Assembly (NCBI GenBank): GCA_029964075.1
Contig: CM057136.1
Coordinates: 9,424,001 to 9,488,000, forward strand
Direction: 5' to 3'
DNA length: 64,000 nt
Source: Patiria pectinifera
Lineage: Eukaryota > Echinodermata > Asteroidea > Valvatida > Asterinidae
Under the pieces are notes generated by a model that was given only the letters and a program-made list of their open reading frames with translations, was not told the origin of the DNA and made no database searches. Within the stretch, counting starts at the first letter, position 1; every line of letters begins with the position of its first letter. The translations under genes and the position numbers were made by a program. Shown here one piece after another: positions 48,836 to 60,897 of this stretch.

Positions 48836-50270
48836 ACTTGTATTCATGAGCTCGGCGGACGGATATTTGGCCTTTTTACTGGTGTGCACCCATCTGCCTA
48901 CTAAAAGAAAACCGGATCCGGCATAATATCCACTAGACATTTTTCTACGCATTTTCAGCTGATGCATTGCGTGTAGCGCCGTCAACGCGGTTCTGCTTTT
49001 TCACAGTGCATTGCGCCGATAACCATCTTTTCACGTTACGTTGTGTGATCTTTATCACAGTTTTTAAGCAAACATTTCATATTATTATTTTAAGCGTCAC
49101 TAACATTGTAACTAGTGTGGTTAGTCTAATACGTAAAGGTGCGTTGTTAAGGTATACGGGGCCTGTAACTTCACATTTGCTATTTTTAAAAAGCTTTTTT
49201 AATATACCCACCTTTTCAGATGAGTATACAAGACCATGCTTATTAAATTCTTGAGTTTCATAATATGTCTGGTCCAGTGTGCTTTATGCAATATCATACT
49301 ATGTATGGGTCTGTTGTGTACTCCTGCAATATCTTATTCCTGGTGGCTGTGTCATCTTTTAAGGTCAATTTTATCAATTTTATCAATCGATCTTACTTAA
49401 TTTCAGTGTGTGCATTGTTTTTATTATGTTTTGTTATTTTGGCTGGACCATTACTTTTGCCTTTGTCGTTTTATATAAAAAAACATGCTCTTTTATAACG
49501 TACTTCATTAGTGTGTCAAATTAGATTGGTTTTAAGATACAAAATCATTAATCCAGGTCACTTTCTTTTGACTTACCCAGTATAATTCAAGTTCACACAG
49601 TTATAGTTTGGTCCTTCATGAAAATGCATAGACAGATATGCATCTTTCACACCTTTCAATTTTCAGACTTTTTTATTTGACAATCTCATTCCTGCAGCCG
49701 ATTTCATTTAACCTTATGCGATGACATAGTAAGAACACTCGTGCCACCATTTATAATGTACGTTGCGCAACATTTCAGTCATGACAATTTTAAGAAAGTT
49801 TCTCAGTGGGTAAGTCTGTGGATTGCTCAACGAATAATGGCATGACACAGTTATTTGAGGTGGCTTACATTGTACTATTTTACTTGTGACAAAATTGTAA
49901 GTTCATGGGCGGATCCAGCGGGGGGGGGGGAGTTGAGGGCGAATGCCCCCCTCCCCTTTTCCCTTCAGAAAAAAACAACAACAAGATGTTCTCCCCACGT
50001 ACAAACGTGCGTATCGGCCCGATTCGCCGGAATTACACACTGTAATCGTTACAAAAGCCACTATTTCATCTTGACATGATAAATCTGGACGAAAAAGCTC
50101 ATAGTTCTGACGCATTTGTGATCAAAATGCACCAAAGCCATGCCGCTGTACGCGTATACGATGCTCCGTTCGGCATAGCATGACAGTTCAGTGCAGTGCC
50201 ATCGCCATTCACTGGTTCCCACCGCGTGCTTACAGAATCAAAGCTCCGAACCAGCCAACCGATCCCCTTA
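48836..50270. other. No gene seen
   Basis: A+T-rich sequence with frames of 70-95 codons that read as hydrophobic low-complexity peptides and lack splice or domain support. There is a G run and GGCGGATCCAGC motif near 49910, possibly the end of a decayed element. Confidence 0.45.
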
Positions 50271-50346
50271 GATGGGTGGTCGAGTGGTATGACATATCAC
50301 ATATGCACTAGAAAGCAGGAGGTCGCGGGTGAGTCCCACCCGAGTG
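50270..50346 (+). repeat. tRNA-derived SINE-like sequence
   Basis: Box A-like TGGTCGAGTGG at 50277-50287 and box B-like GCGGGTGAGTCCC at 50325-50337, with tRNA-like spacing and a CCACCCGAG 3' arm. Unrelated flanks separate it from the copies near 1173 and 35090. Confidence 0.45.
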
Positions 50347-50422
50347 ATTTTTTCCAACGTCGGTGAAGGGCAAAACCGAATTTGATTTATGTCACCACGA
50401 CGCAAAATTCCATCTTATAATA

Positions 50423-52068
50423 TAGGTTTTTCCGGCCAATTTCACCAAGTTTTCATTCAATTTAGCGCCTGGCTATTTCCATTTAGATTGAAATTGAAAG
50501 ATCATGCAGATCGCCATTCGACAATCAAAAAGAATCATTCACTTTCACTATCCTAGCAATCTATCGCATTTAAGCTTCCTGTAAATGATGCATTCAAATT
50601 AAAAGTATCGCGTTGTTCATTCAATTTCGTCCGAATCACTAGCCTGGGGTTGATCGTGCATTCATTTTCATTAATGGGCAAACATATTTTACATTTTGTC
50701 AAGCATGTTTTAGACTTCCTACATGTACCATTCTTAATTATCTCGTCGTAAATCATATCCGATGTCTTCAATCAGTAAATACACCCCTCTGTTTCTTTAT
50801 TAAAAGGGCCGTGCAATTAATTTATCTCAGGAATACATTTTGCGCACTTTGCTACAACTCTGAAATGTATGAAAACTATTTTGACATCCTTTATTGATTA
50901 GTCTTATTGCAAAGTGCACGTCTTTAACATTTACAAGTTAACATACTTTTTCCGAATTACTGAGCCCGCTATTGCTGTGGTGTGAGTTCAGGTAGACACT
51001 GATCAGTTGAGGGGTTTTCTTTCAAATTATTCACCCAAATTTTGCTAATTGAAACCATTAGTGAGAAAGAATTGCTCATTAGCTTACTGGCATGTACTGA
51101 CAAAGCAAAGAATCATCAAAGAAAAGAAATTTATGACAGAAAAATAATCCATAATTCTAGCAATTTTTGTGCTGAAATAGCCAGTTAACACATATCTGCC
51201 CGGAATGACATCGAAGTTTTGCTCATGAATATGGAGCTTTGCGTCAGCATAAAAAGGGAGAAGGCACCAAAAACACTTTTCAAAATGAAACAATTTGAAA
51301 CTTGAAAATAAGGTTAAAATGTGACAAAAAGATGTGTGTTCAAAGTTTGAATTGAAAAAGTACATGTACTTTGCATGTGCCCTTTAAATTGGTGTTCGGT
51401 CAGACACACGCATGAATTTTTTTTTTTTAAAGAATCACCCAAGAGAAGTGTTCCCGATGGTATTGCCAAACGTACATGTCCCGATGTCTTGCACGTCAAG
51501 AACTCGTCAACGTTAAAAAAAGCCCCTTGATCAAACGTTTAAGCATGTAGAAATGATTATCTTAGCCCTTTTCATTTCATTATTTTGGTACATATTGTAT
51601 CCCTTATATCAGTTAACTTGTTTCATTGTAAATGTTGCAGTCACCAAGATTTTTATGCAGAAAATTTACCTCGAAGCAAAATAGGAAAATGTATCATTAA
51701 AACATCTTATTAATTGGAATAACCAAATGATGAAAGTGATTGCCCATAAACGAATAAGAAACAGAAAGCATGATAATACGCTATAAGCGCACCGACGTTC
51801 GCTAATTTGAATCGTCAACCGTCAAAAGGTAGCAAAGACTTCATTTAAGACTGCTACAAAGTAAGTCTTGAATGCACCAAAACGAAATAGAATGCCCCAA
51901 AAACGAAAACGAACATTCAGTGCAAAATCTTGGCTGCCTAAAAATGAAATTGGATGCCCAAAATGAAAAAGAAATCCCAATTTGATCGCATGTGCAAAAC
52001 TCACGCGTAATTGAATGGCTGATAATGAAAATGTTTCGAAAAATTCTGAAATTGGCTGGGAAATCCTA
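50423..52068. mobile_element. Fold-back family element E4
   Basis: TAGGTTTTTCCGGCC … GGCTGGGAAATCCTA, flanked by TA. 1.65 kb of the same modules as E1 with inverted halves: CATTAATGGGCAAACAT at the left faces CGTTTATGGGCAAT-type sequence at the right. No coding frame. Confidence 0.75.
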
Positions 52069-52183
52069 TAGTTTGTATCAGGGTTGATTTTTGTTCCATG
52101 TCTCAAGTTCCAGCTGGGAACAGGTTGAAAAAAAGTCGCTGAGAATGACGGTCCGTGGAAAAGAAAGAAAAGCTCGAATAGAA

Positions 52184-53689
52184 TAATTCAATTTCACTAT
52201 CCGAGCATTCTATCGCTTTTAGCTTCACTCGTCGCTATCAAAGATGCATTCATTTTAAAAGTATCACGTTGTTCATTCAATTTGGTCTCAACCAACAGTA
52301 AGGGGTTGATCGGGCATTCGTTTTCATTAATGGGCAAACATATTTCACATGTTGTCAAACATCTTTTAAGACTTCATATACGGTGTCCGTATTCCTTAGC
52401 GTATTAAAATCATATTTGATGTCTTCAATCCGTAGATACCTTTCTTTCTTAATTAAAGGGTATGTGCAATGAATTTTTCTCAGGATTTTTATTTTGTGCA
52501 ACTCTTTACTACTGTGAAATGTAAGGAAACTACACATTTGACAACATTTTGTTGTTTAATCTTATTGCAAAGGTGCACTTTTTAAACATTTAAAAGTTTC
52601 CATGCTTTTCCGGACTACGTATGATCGCGTTGTTACTGTGATGTTATTTCAGGAAGACACTGTTCAGTTTAGGGGTTTTTCTTTCAAATTATTCATCCAA
52701 AATTTGCTAATTGAAAGCATAAAAAATTTCCGACAGCAAAATATCCAAAATTCTAGCAACTTTTTTTTGTGCTGAAATAGCCATGTAACATTAGTCATGC
52801 ACGGAATGCCATCACAGGTTTTCTAATGAGTATGAAACTTTGCATTAGCATAACAACAGAGAACGAACCAAAAACACCCCTCAAAATAGAAAATATAACT
52901 TGCAAATAAGGTTAAATGTGACACAAAGATGTATTTTCAAGGTTTGCATTGAAAACTTACTTTGCACGGGCCCTTTGAATACGAAAAGCGTTCTTTCAGA
53001 CATACACAAGAAAACATTTAAGAAATAACGCAGGAGAAGTGTTCCTGATGGTACAACCATTGCCAAACATACGCATCCCGATGTCTTGCACGTGAAGAAA
53101 TTGTCAACGTAAAGATGCCTCTGGCTCAAACGTTTAAACAAGTAGAAAAGATCAACAGTGAAAATGAAATTATCTTAGTCCCTTTCAGTTAATTATTTCG
53201 TTACATCTTGTTTCCCTTATATCAGTTAATTTGTTACTTTGTAAATTTTACAGTCATCAAGATTTTTTATTGGGGGGGGGGATGAACCTCGGAGGAAAAT
53301 AGGAAAGTATATCGATTAAAAAAGGTTACTAATTCAAATGACCAAACGATGAAAGCGATTGCCCATAAACGAGTAAGAAACGAAAATCATGGTTATACGT
53401 TATAAGCGCACAGATGTTCGCTAATTTGAATGCATCAACAGTCAAAAGGTTGCAAAGACTTAATTTAAGACTGCTACAAGTTAAGTCTTGAATGCACCAA
53501 AACGAAATAGGCTGCCCGAAAACGAAAACGAACATTCAGAACAAAATCTTGGCTGCCTAAAAATGAAATTGAATGAACCTAAAATGAAAAAGAAACCCCA
53601 ATTTGACCACATGTGCAAAACTCACGCGAAATTGAATGGCTGATAATGAAACTGAATAGAAAAATTAGGAAATTCGCCAGGAAAACCTA
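52184..53689. mobile_element. Fold-back family element E5 (left end missing)
   Basis: The right end GCCAGGAAAACCTA is followed by TA. The left end is abrupt and lacks the TAGGTTTTCCC terminus. It separates two blocks that in copy 1 (23426-23530 and 23665 on) are joined by only about 130 bp, so the insertion was accompanied by a deletion or the left end was lost. Confidence 0.65.
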
Positions 53690-54309
53690 TACATTAACCA
53701 CCGGAATACAGACAAAGGAACGCAGTCATCAAGCGCTTGCTTTCTGCCTCATTGCTTGTTGATAGGTTATTCAATAAAACTGAATAATTTTCTTCCATGG
53801 TAGATTTTTGTTATGATGATTTTGCACTTAAATGCAAGGCCAGTAGAATTGGGCTAACGAGAGAGTTACTGAGACCTCATAGTGTGTACATTCATGTACA
53901 TCTTCCTGATCCGAAAGTCACAGGGAGCAATAATATTTGGAAGAAGCAAAAAAACATTCAAACGATATGAGTCAGGGAGGTACTGATAAAGGGGGTGATT
54001 CAGTCGTTGGTTAATGAGTATGAAGACAAAAAATGGATCAATGCCTTTTTAAGTATGAAGAAGTCAGCCAAGAGTAGGCCTTCCTTTTCAATATAGGTTT
54101 TCCCGGAAAAAAATCCGAATTGTTCTAATCAGTTTCATTATCAGCAATTAAATTTCGCGTGAGTTTTGCACATGTGGTCAAATTGGATTTTCTTTTTCAT
54201 TGTGGGTTCATTCAATTTCATTTTAGGCAGCCAAATTTGCTCTGAATGTTCGTTTTCGGACATCCTATTTCGTTTTTGTGCATTCAAGACTTAATTTGTA
54301 GCAGTCTTA

Positions 54310-54689
54310 GGCCAAAAAAAAATAGTCGGTCTCTGGTCAGACCGAAGTTCCGGAATTGATGCGGCGACGCGGATTTTTTTTTTTTTGGAGGCCTTTTTTT
54401 CAAGCTTGAATTGTACAGACAAGGCGGGTACTATTTTGCTTTTTTGTGTCCTCATTATACATTGGTGTCCTCCATAATTTGCCTTGGTACCCTGTATCAT
54501 TTGCCTTGGTGTAATTTCCCCATTCCTTGGTGCTCCTTGGTGCAAAAGTTTGAGGAGGGGCGGCAATAGAGGGCGCTATTGTAGCTTCCGTGTTAATTTG
54601 AAGAAGAAAAAAAGGTTGACGCGCATGATTAAAATCGACGCGCGCGCTGACCAGAGACCGAGTAATATTTTTTTTTGGGGGGGGGGGCC
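54310..54689. mobile_element. PIF/Harbinger-type MITE H3 (TTA target)
   Basis: GGCCAAAAAAAAATAGTCGG at the left, inverted A/T and G runs ending GGCC at the right, exact TTA on both sides (54307-54309 and 54690-54692). The uninterrupted sibling sequences at about 20170 and 56105 (GCAGTCTTAAATTAAG) are the empty site. Arms pair through CGGTCTCTGGTCAG. Non-coding. Confidence 0.85.
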
Positions 54690-55886
54690 TTAAATTAAGT
54701 CTTTGCAACCTTTTGACGGTTGCCGCATTTAAATAAGCGAACATCCGTGCGCTTATGACGTATGACCATGCTTTTCGTTTCTTATTCGTTTATGGGCAAT
54801 CGCTTTCATCGTTTGGTCATTAAAGTTAGTAAGATTTTTTAATCGATATATTTTCCTATTTTCCTCCGAGGTTCATTTCCCCGAAAAATCTTGAAGACTA
54901 CAAAATTTGCAATGTTACAAATTAATTGATATGAGTGGAAACAACATGTAACGAAATATTTAATTGAAAGAGACTAAAATAATTTCCTTTTCACTGTTGA
55001 TCTTTTCTACTTGTTTACACGTTTGAGCAAGGGGCATCTTCACGTTGACGATTTCTTGACGTGCAAGACATCGGGACACGTATGTTTGGCAATGGTTGTA
55101 CCATCTCTTGCGTTATTTCTTAAATGTTTTCTTGCGTATTTCAGAGCGAACACTTACCGTATTCAAAGGGCCCATGTAAAGTAAGTTTTCAATGCAAACC
55201 TTGAAAATACATCTTTGTGTCACATTATTCGCAAGTTTTATTTATCCATTTTAAAAGGTTGTTTTGGTGCCTTCTCTGCTTTTATGCTAATGCAAAGTTT
55301 TATATTAATCAGAAAACCTGTGATGGCATTCCCGGCATGACTTAATTATGTTACATGGCCATTTCAGCACAAAAAAGTTGTTAGAATTTTGGATATTTTG
55401 CTGTCATCAATTTTTTTTATTTGGTGATTCTTTAATGTGTCAGTTCATGGCAGTAAGTCATCGAGCAACCCTTTCCCATAAATGTTTTGAATTAGCAAAT
55501 TTTGCAAGAATAAATTGAAAGAAAAACCCTAAACTTCCTGAAATGACATCACAGTAACAGCGCGCTCATACGTAATCCGGAAAAGCATTTTAAATGTTTA
55601 AGGAGGTGCACTTTTTTAAATGTGTAGGTTTTTTTTACAATTCACAAAGAGTTACACAAAAAGAATTCCGAAGAAAAATTCATTGCACATTAAGAAAGAA
55701 AGAAATGCTTCTTCGGATTGAAGACATTACATATGAGTTACGCTAAGGAATACGGACACATATAAAGTCTTAAAAGATGTTTGACAAAATGTGAAATATG
55801 TTTGCCCATTAATGAAAACGAATGCCCAATCAACCCCGTAATGCTGGTTTAGACGAAATTGAATGAACAACGCGATACTTTTAATA

Positions 55887-58018
55887 AAGGTTTTCCCGGC
55901 GAATTTCCGAATTTTTTTAATCAGTTTCATTATCAGCCATTCAATTTCGCATGAGTTTTGCACATGTGGTCCAATTGGGGTTTCTTTTTCATTTGGGTTA
56001 TATTCAATTTCAGTTTTAGGCAGCCAAGATTTCACTGTGAATGTTCGTTTTCGTTTTCGGGCAGCCTATTTCGTTTTGGTGCATTCAAAACATAACTTGT
56101 AGCAGTCTTAAATTAAGTCTTTGCAACCTTTTGACGGTTGACGCATTCAAATTAGTGAACATCTGTGCGCTTATAACGTATAACCATGCTTTTAGTTTCT
56201 TATTCGTTTATGGGCAATCGCTTTCATCGTTTGGTCATTTAAATTAGTAAGATTTTTTTATCGATATGTTTTCCTATTTTTCACCGAGGTTCATTCCCCC
56301 CCCCAAAAAAATCTTGATGACTGTAAAATTTACAATGTTACAAATCAACTGATATGAGGGAAACAACATGCAACGAAGTAATGAATTGAAAAGGACTAAG
56401 ATCATTTCTTTTTCACTGTTGATCTTTTCTACTTTTGAACAAGGGGCTTTTTTACGTTGACGATTTCTTGACGTGCAAGACATCGGGACACGGAAATGGT
56501 TGTACCGTCTGGAACACTTCTCTTGCGTTATTTCTTAAATGTTTTCTTGCGTATGTCTGACCGAACACTTACCATATTCATAGGGCCCATGCAAACTTTT
56601 CAATGCAATACATCTTTGTGAGACACATTTAACCTTATTTGCAAGTTTTATTTTCCATTTTGGGGGGCGTTTTTGGTGCCTTCTCCATTTTTATGCTAAA
56701 GCAAAGTTTCATATTCATTAGAAAACCTGTGATGGCATTCCGAGCACATGAATAATGTTACACGGCTATTTCAGCAAAAAAAGTTGCTAGAATTTTGGAT
56801 ATTTTGCCGTCAGAAATTTCTTTTATTTGGTGACTATATGATGTGTCAGTACATGACACTAAGCCAATGACCATCCCTTTCCCACAAATGTTTTTAATTC
56901 GCAAATTTTGGATGAATAATTTGAAAGAAAAAAACCCTAAACTGATCAGTGTCTTCCTGAAATGACATCACAGTAACAGCGTTAGTCCGGAAAAACATTA
57001 GTCCGGAAAAAGCAAGACATCGGGATGCGTATGTTTGGCAATGGTTGTACCATCAGGAACACTTCTCCTGCGTTATTTCTTAAATGTTTTCTTGTGTATG
57101 TCTGAAAGAACGCTTTTCGTATTCAAAGGGCCCGTGCAAAGTAAGTTTTCAATGCAAACCTTGAAAATACATCTTTGTGTCACATTTAACCTTATTTGCA
57201 AGTTTTATTTTCTATTTTGAGGGGTGTTTTTGGTTCGTTCTCTGTTGTTATGCTAATGCAAAGTTTCATACTCATTAGAAAACCTGTGATGGCATTCCGT
57301 GCATGACTAATGTTACATGGCTATTTCAGCAGAAAAAGTTGCTAGAATTTTGAATATTTTGCTGTCGGAAATTTTTTATGCTTTCAATTAGCAAATTTTG
57401 GATGAATAATTTGAAAGAAAAACCCCTAAACTGAACAGTGTCTTCCTGAAATAACATCACAGTAACAACGCGATCATAGTTACGTAGTCCGGAAAAGCAT
57501 GGAAACTTTTAAATGCTTAAAGAAGTGCACATTTGCAATAAGATTAACCCAAAAAGTGTTGTCAAATGTATAGTTTTCTTACATTTCACAGAGTTGCGCA
57601 AAAAGAATTCCCGAGAAAGATTCATTGCACATACCCTTTAAGAAAGAAAGTCAATCTACGGTTAGAAGTCATCAAATATGATTTACGCTAAGGAATACGG
57701 ACACGTATGATATGAGGTCTTAAAAGATGTTTGACAAAATGTGAAACATGTTTGCCCATTAATGAAAACGAATGCCCGATCAACTCCTTACTAATGGTTT
57801 AGACGAAATTGAATGAACAACGCGATACTTTTAATATGAATGCATCTTTGATAGGGACGAGTGAAGCTAAAAGGCGATAGAATGCTTGGATAGTGAAATT
57901 GAATGATTCTTTTTGATTGTCGAATGCCGATCTGCATGATCTTTCAATTTCAATCTAAATCGAATGAGCCAGGCGTTAAATTGAATGAAAATTTTGTGAA
58001 ATTGGCCGGGAAAACCTA
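55887..58018. mobile_element. Fold-back family element nested inside E6
   Basis: AAGGTTTTCCCGGCG … GGCCGGGAAAACCTA with TA on both sides. The host sequence resumes exactly (ACTTTTAATA before; TATAAACGCATCTTTGATAG after) where sibling copies read ACTTTTAATATGAATGC. It therefore inserted into a member of its own family at a TA. Confidence 0.8.
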
Positions 58019-58057
58019 TATAAACGCATCTTTGATAGGGACGAAAGAAGCTAAAAT

Positions 58058-59084
58058 GTCCGGTGGCCCTGGAACGACATTTTAATATTGACCTTTTTAA
58101 TGTGAACCTTGTAACCTCTTAATATTGACGTTGTACCTTCGCAATATGCACGTTGCACGTGGCTTAATATCGCATTTTGGAAGTTGTTCCTTCTTAATGT
58201 AAATGTTTCAACTTGTTAATATTCACGTTCGATCTTGTCAATGTACACCATTGATCATGCTTGATGTCAACGTTGCACCTTGATTCTTCGCAATATGAAC
58301 CATGTACCTTCGCATTGTGAACGTTTGACCTTGCCTCTTGCTAATATCATTGTTGAACCGTCATCCTTCGCAATGTGAATCGTTCATTCTAAAAAGTACG
58401 AAGTCCTTGCCAAGCCCTATAGTTAGACAACCAGTTATGATTGAGTTTCAATCTGACGGCTGTTTAATGTCACTTAACCTGGGCGTCTACCTTGTAGTGA
58501 TTTTTATCATGACTCAAGGCTCTCTGTTTTATTTCACTCATCTTTTATAATTCATGTTCAGGCTAACCATAACCCAAGGTTGGGCATACATGTAAAAACA
58601 TGCATCCTGAAGCAAATTTGTCATTGTTTCAAATAACCCGATCTAATCATTTCAACCGTTTACTATACACAAATTTATACCGGTTTGCTTTCTGAATGTA
58701 ATGATTTCTTTCTTCCTGTACTTTCATCTTTGCCATATCCCAATAATTTTTGACTCGCCAACAGGGCTCCTTACCAAATAGTATGAGGATCCCCGCTGTT
58801 TTGACGAGCATTTGGTTTTCGGGCTACTGCTAATAAGTCGAACCCTACATACCCTCCCCCCCTCCCCCGGATATCTGCGCCTGATCGCAACATGAAGAAT
58901 ATTCGCAATTGTCTGACGACCAGTCACTCCAATACAAGCAAACAACTTCGTATAGGGTGCCCCGGCAACACGTGATTCGCGCTCACGGTTCGGTCGTGAT
59001 GCGGCGCTCTCTCGCGGTGGCGGGTTATCGCTGCAGCGGGTAATCGCGCATTCAACCATAAAAAACGTCTAGCCCCTAGACATG
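58058..59084. repeat. Foreign 1-kb insertion with minisatellite
   Basis: Interrupts the fold-back sequence between GAAGCTAAAA and ATGCTTGGATAG, which are adjacent (with a few bases between) in the sibling at 57870-57890. Its first third is the CTTCGCAATATG minisatellite also found at 11880-12200, and the similarity continues to about 58450. The G+C-rich last part (58850-59070) is unique here. No terminal repeats seen. Confidence 0.6.
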
Positions 59085-59293
59085 CTTGGATAGTGAAATT
59101 GAATGATTCTTTTTTGATTGTCGTATGCCGATCTGCGTGATCTTTCAATTTGCAATCTAAATCGAATGAGTCAGGCGTTAAATTGAATGAAAACTTGGTG
59201 AAATTGACCGGGAAAACCTACAATAAGACAAATATTACTGTCGTTTTAAATAAAAATTAAAAGATTGGGTCACGGTCGTCACTATTTTTATTA

Positions 59294-59770
59294 TAGGTTT
59301 TCCCGGCTATTTCAAAACGTTCTTCATTCGAATTCACTGTTTCTAATATTCAAATTCGTCCATCAACATCCATTTAGTGCACTTCCAATGTTTAATTTTG
59401 TCTTTTGTCAATTTCAAATTCAGTTCATACAAGCAAATTCCAACACTGATTACACGTTTTCGTCCCGGAGTATTCGATCTCGTCTCGTCCACGCCAAACC
59501 TTGTTATTCAGAAATCAAATTCGTCTAATTGATTTATATCAGAAGAAATCGATCTCTAAATGCTACAATTCGGAAAAAGCTTAGACGACTCTGATCTGTA
59601 ATGTCGAATATTCTCGACCCAGTGACTAAAGAGGCTGACCAAACTTTGAAATTGAATGGTAAATGACTAAGTGGTTTTCTTTAAAGCATGTGAAATGTTT
59701 CTCGGACGAAATAGAATGTTAGAGTTGGTGAATTTGAATGAAAATGTTTTTAAATAGTCGGGAAAACCTA
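59294..59770. mobile_element. Fold-back family element E8 (sibling of E3)
   Basis: TAGGTTTTCCCGGCT … AGTCGGGAAAACCTA, at the position corresponding to 24136-24568 with the same flanks on both sides. Confidence 0.75.
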
Positions 59771-60897
59771 AAGTATCTTAGAACGCAACATTAGCAAGGC
59801 CTTTCTGGTAATATATTTCCTCTCATCAATTGGATCATAAGGTAATTAGCCTCGTTCATTTATAATGCAGTAACTCCGGGAAAATACACAAAAGAGGCAC
59901 AACCATTAATTGCTAGCTTTCTGCCTCATCTTCCCGCCCAAAATCAATTAGGCATCGATGAAAATAAATAAATGAAGTCAAATTATCCATGATATTTCAA
60001 TTGTATAGTTCACTGAAAAGCAGAGCCAGCATAAAAAAAATTCAAAGCGGAGTACTCCCTGTACTTTTGGGTTTTCATCACAGAGTACGCATAACCCTTG
60101 GTGTAACCCATCGGATACGCACCAAGGGAGACGATTTCTAGTCGGGATGTGGAGGGGACAGCGGCGTCAACAGTGGAATCTCGGGGAGGGGGGGGGGGGA
60201 GGGAAAGGGAAGATTGCCATGCAGGCATATTAATGGTTCGAGCTTAGTGGTAGCCCGCTAGCCAAATGCAAGGTTGTACAGCGGCGGGCTAGTCAAAGCA
60301 CTGGTTACATTACAGTGTAATAATTCGTTTGTCTTGTTAATGACTTTTACTTTTTAAGGAGATAATTCTAGGGGGAATTAATTAAAATTATGTGGTGGTT
60401 TAATGTTTGTAATGTAAAGTTTAATGTATTTTAATGTTTTGAGCACGAGAACCTCATCACTTTCTATTGTATACCATTGTATATCAATGGCAATCAATCA
60501 AATCAATCAATCAATCAATCAAAACCATTAAAGTATAGTCCCCCTAGCGAATCAAAATTATTCAAATAAGGCATGCAACTTTCTAGTGTGTCCGCAGATT
60601 TTAGCGTTTTTAATGGGAATTGCGGCCTAAAATCCCCGAAAATGTCATGTTTTGGATTATACTTATCCTATTTCAAAGGTCTGGTTGAAAGGAAACTATT
60701 CTAATGTCTTACCGCGTTCCCAAGAAAGAAGGGGGGACGGTCGTTTACATCGCGTGGATCAGACGCGGCGGACATTTCAACCGTGACCATTCAATGTACG
60801 GTACTCGTTGCGCGTTGCAATGGCAAAACAAAAGCGGCAGAATTCAAGACTAGCACCCAACTGTCAAAATTTTGACTTTTAAAGGATGGTTATTACG
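59771..60897. repeat. Second duplicated block, copy 2
   Basis: Follows 24569-26545 in the same order, without the hAT element at 24965. It includes the (TCAA)n run near 60490-60522 and a G run near 60185. No gene. Confidence 0.75.

Larger units (their letters stand above)
54094..59220. mobile_element. Composite fold-back element E6 with nested insertions
   Basis: Outer ends TAGGTTTTCCCGG (54094) and CCGGGAAAACCTA (59220). Copy 1 has the empty site near 24076 (CTTTTCAGTAATATAAGAC). Inside are a PIF/Harbinger-type MITE (54310-54689), a complete second copy of the same family (55887-58018) and a foreign segment (about 58058-59084). Removing them leaves about 1.6 kb, like E4. The outer flank reads TCAATA on the left and CAATAAG on the right. 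Confidence 0.75.

Noticed and set aside
48967-49498. Two hydrophobic frames as membrane proteins
   Set aside because: A+T-rich DNA readily gives Phe/Leu/Ile-rich frames; there is no start context, splice signal or conservation to support them.
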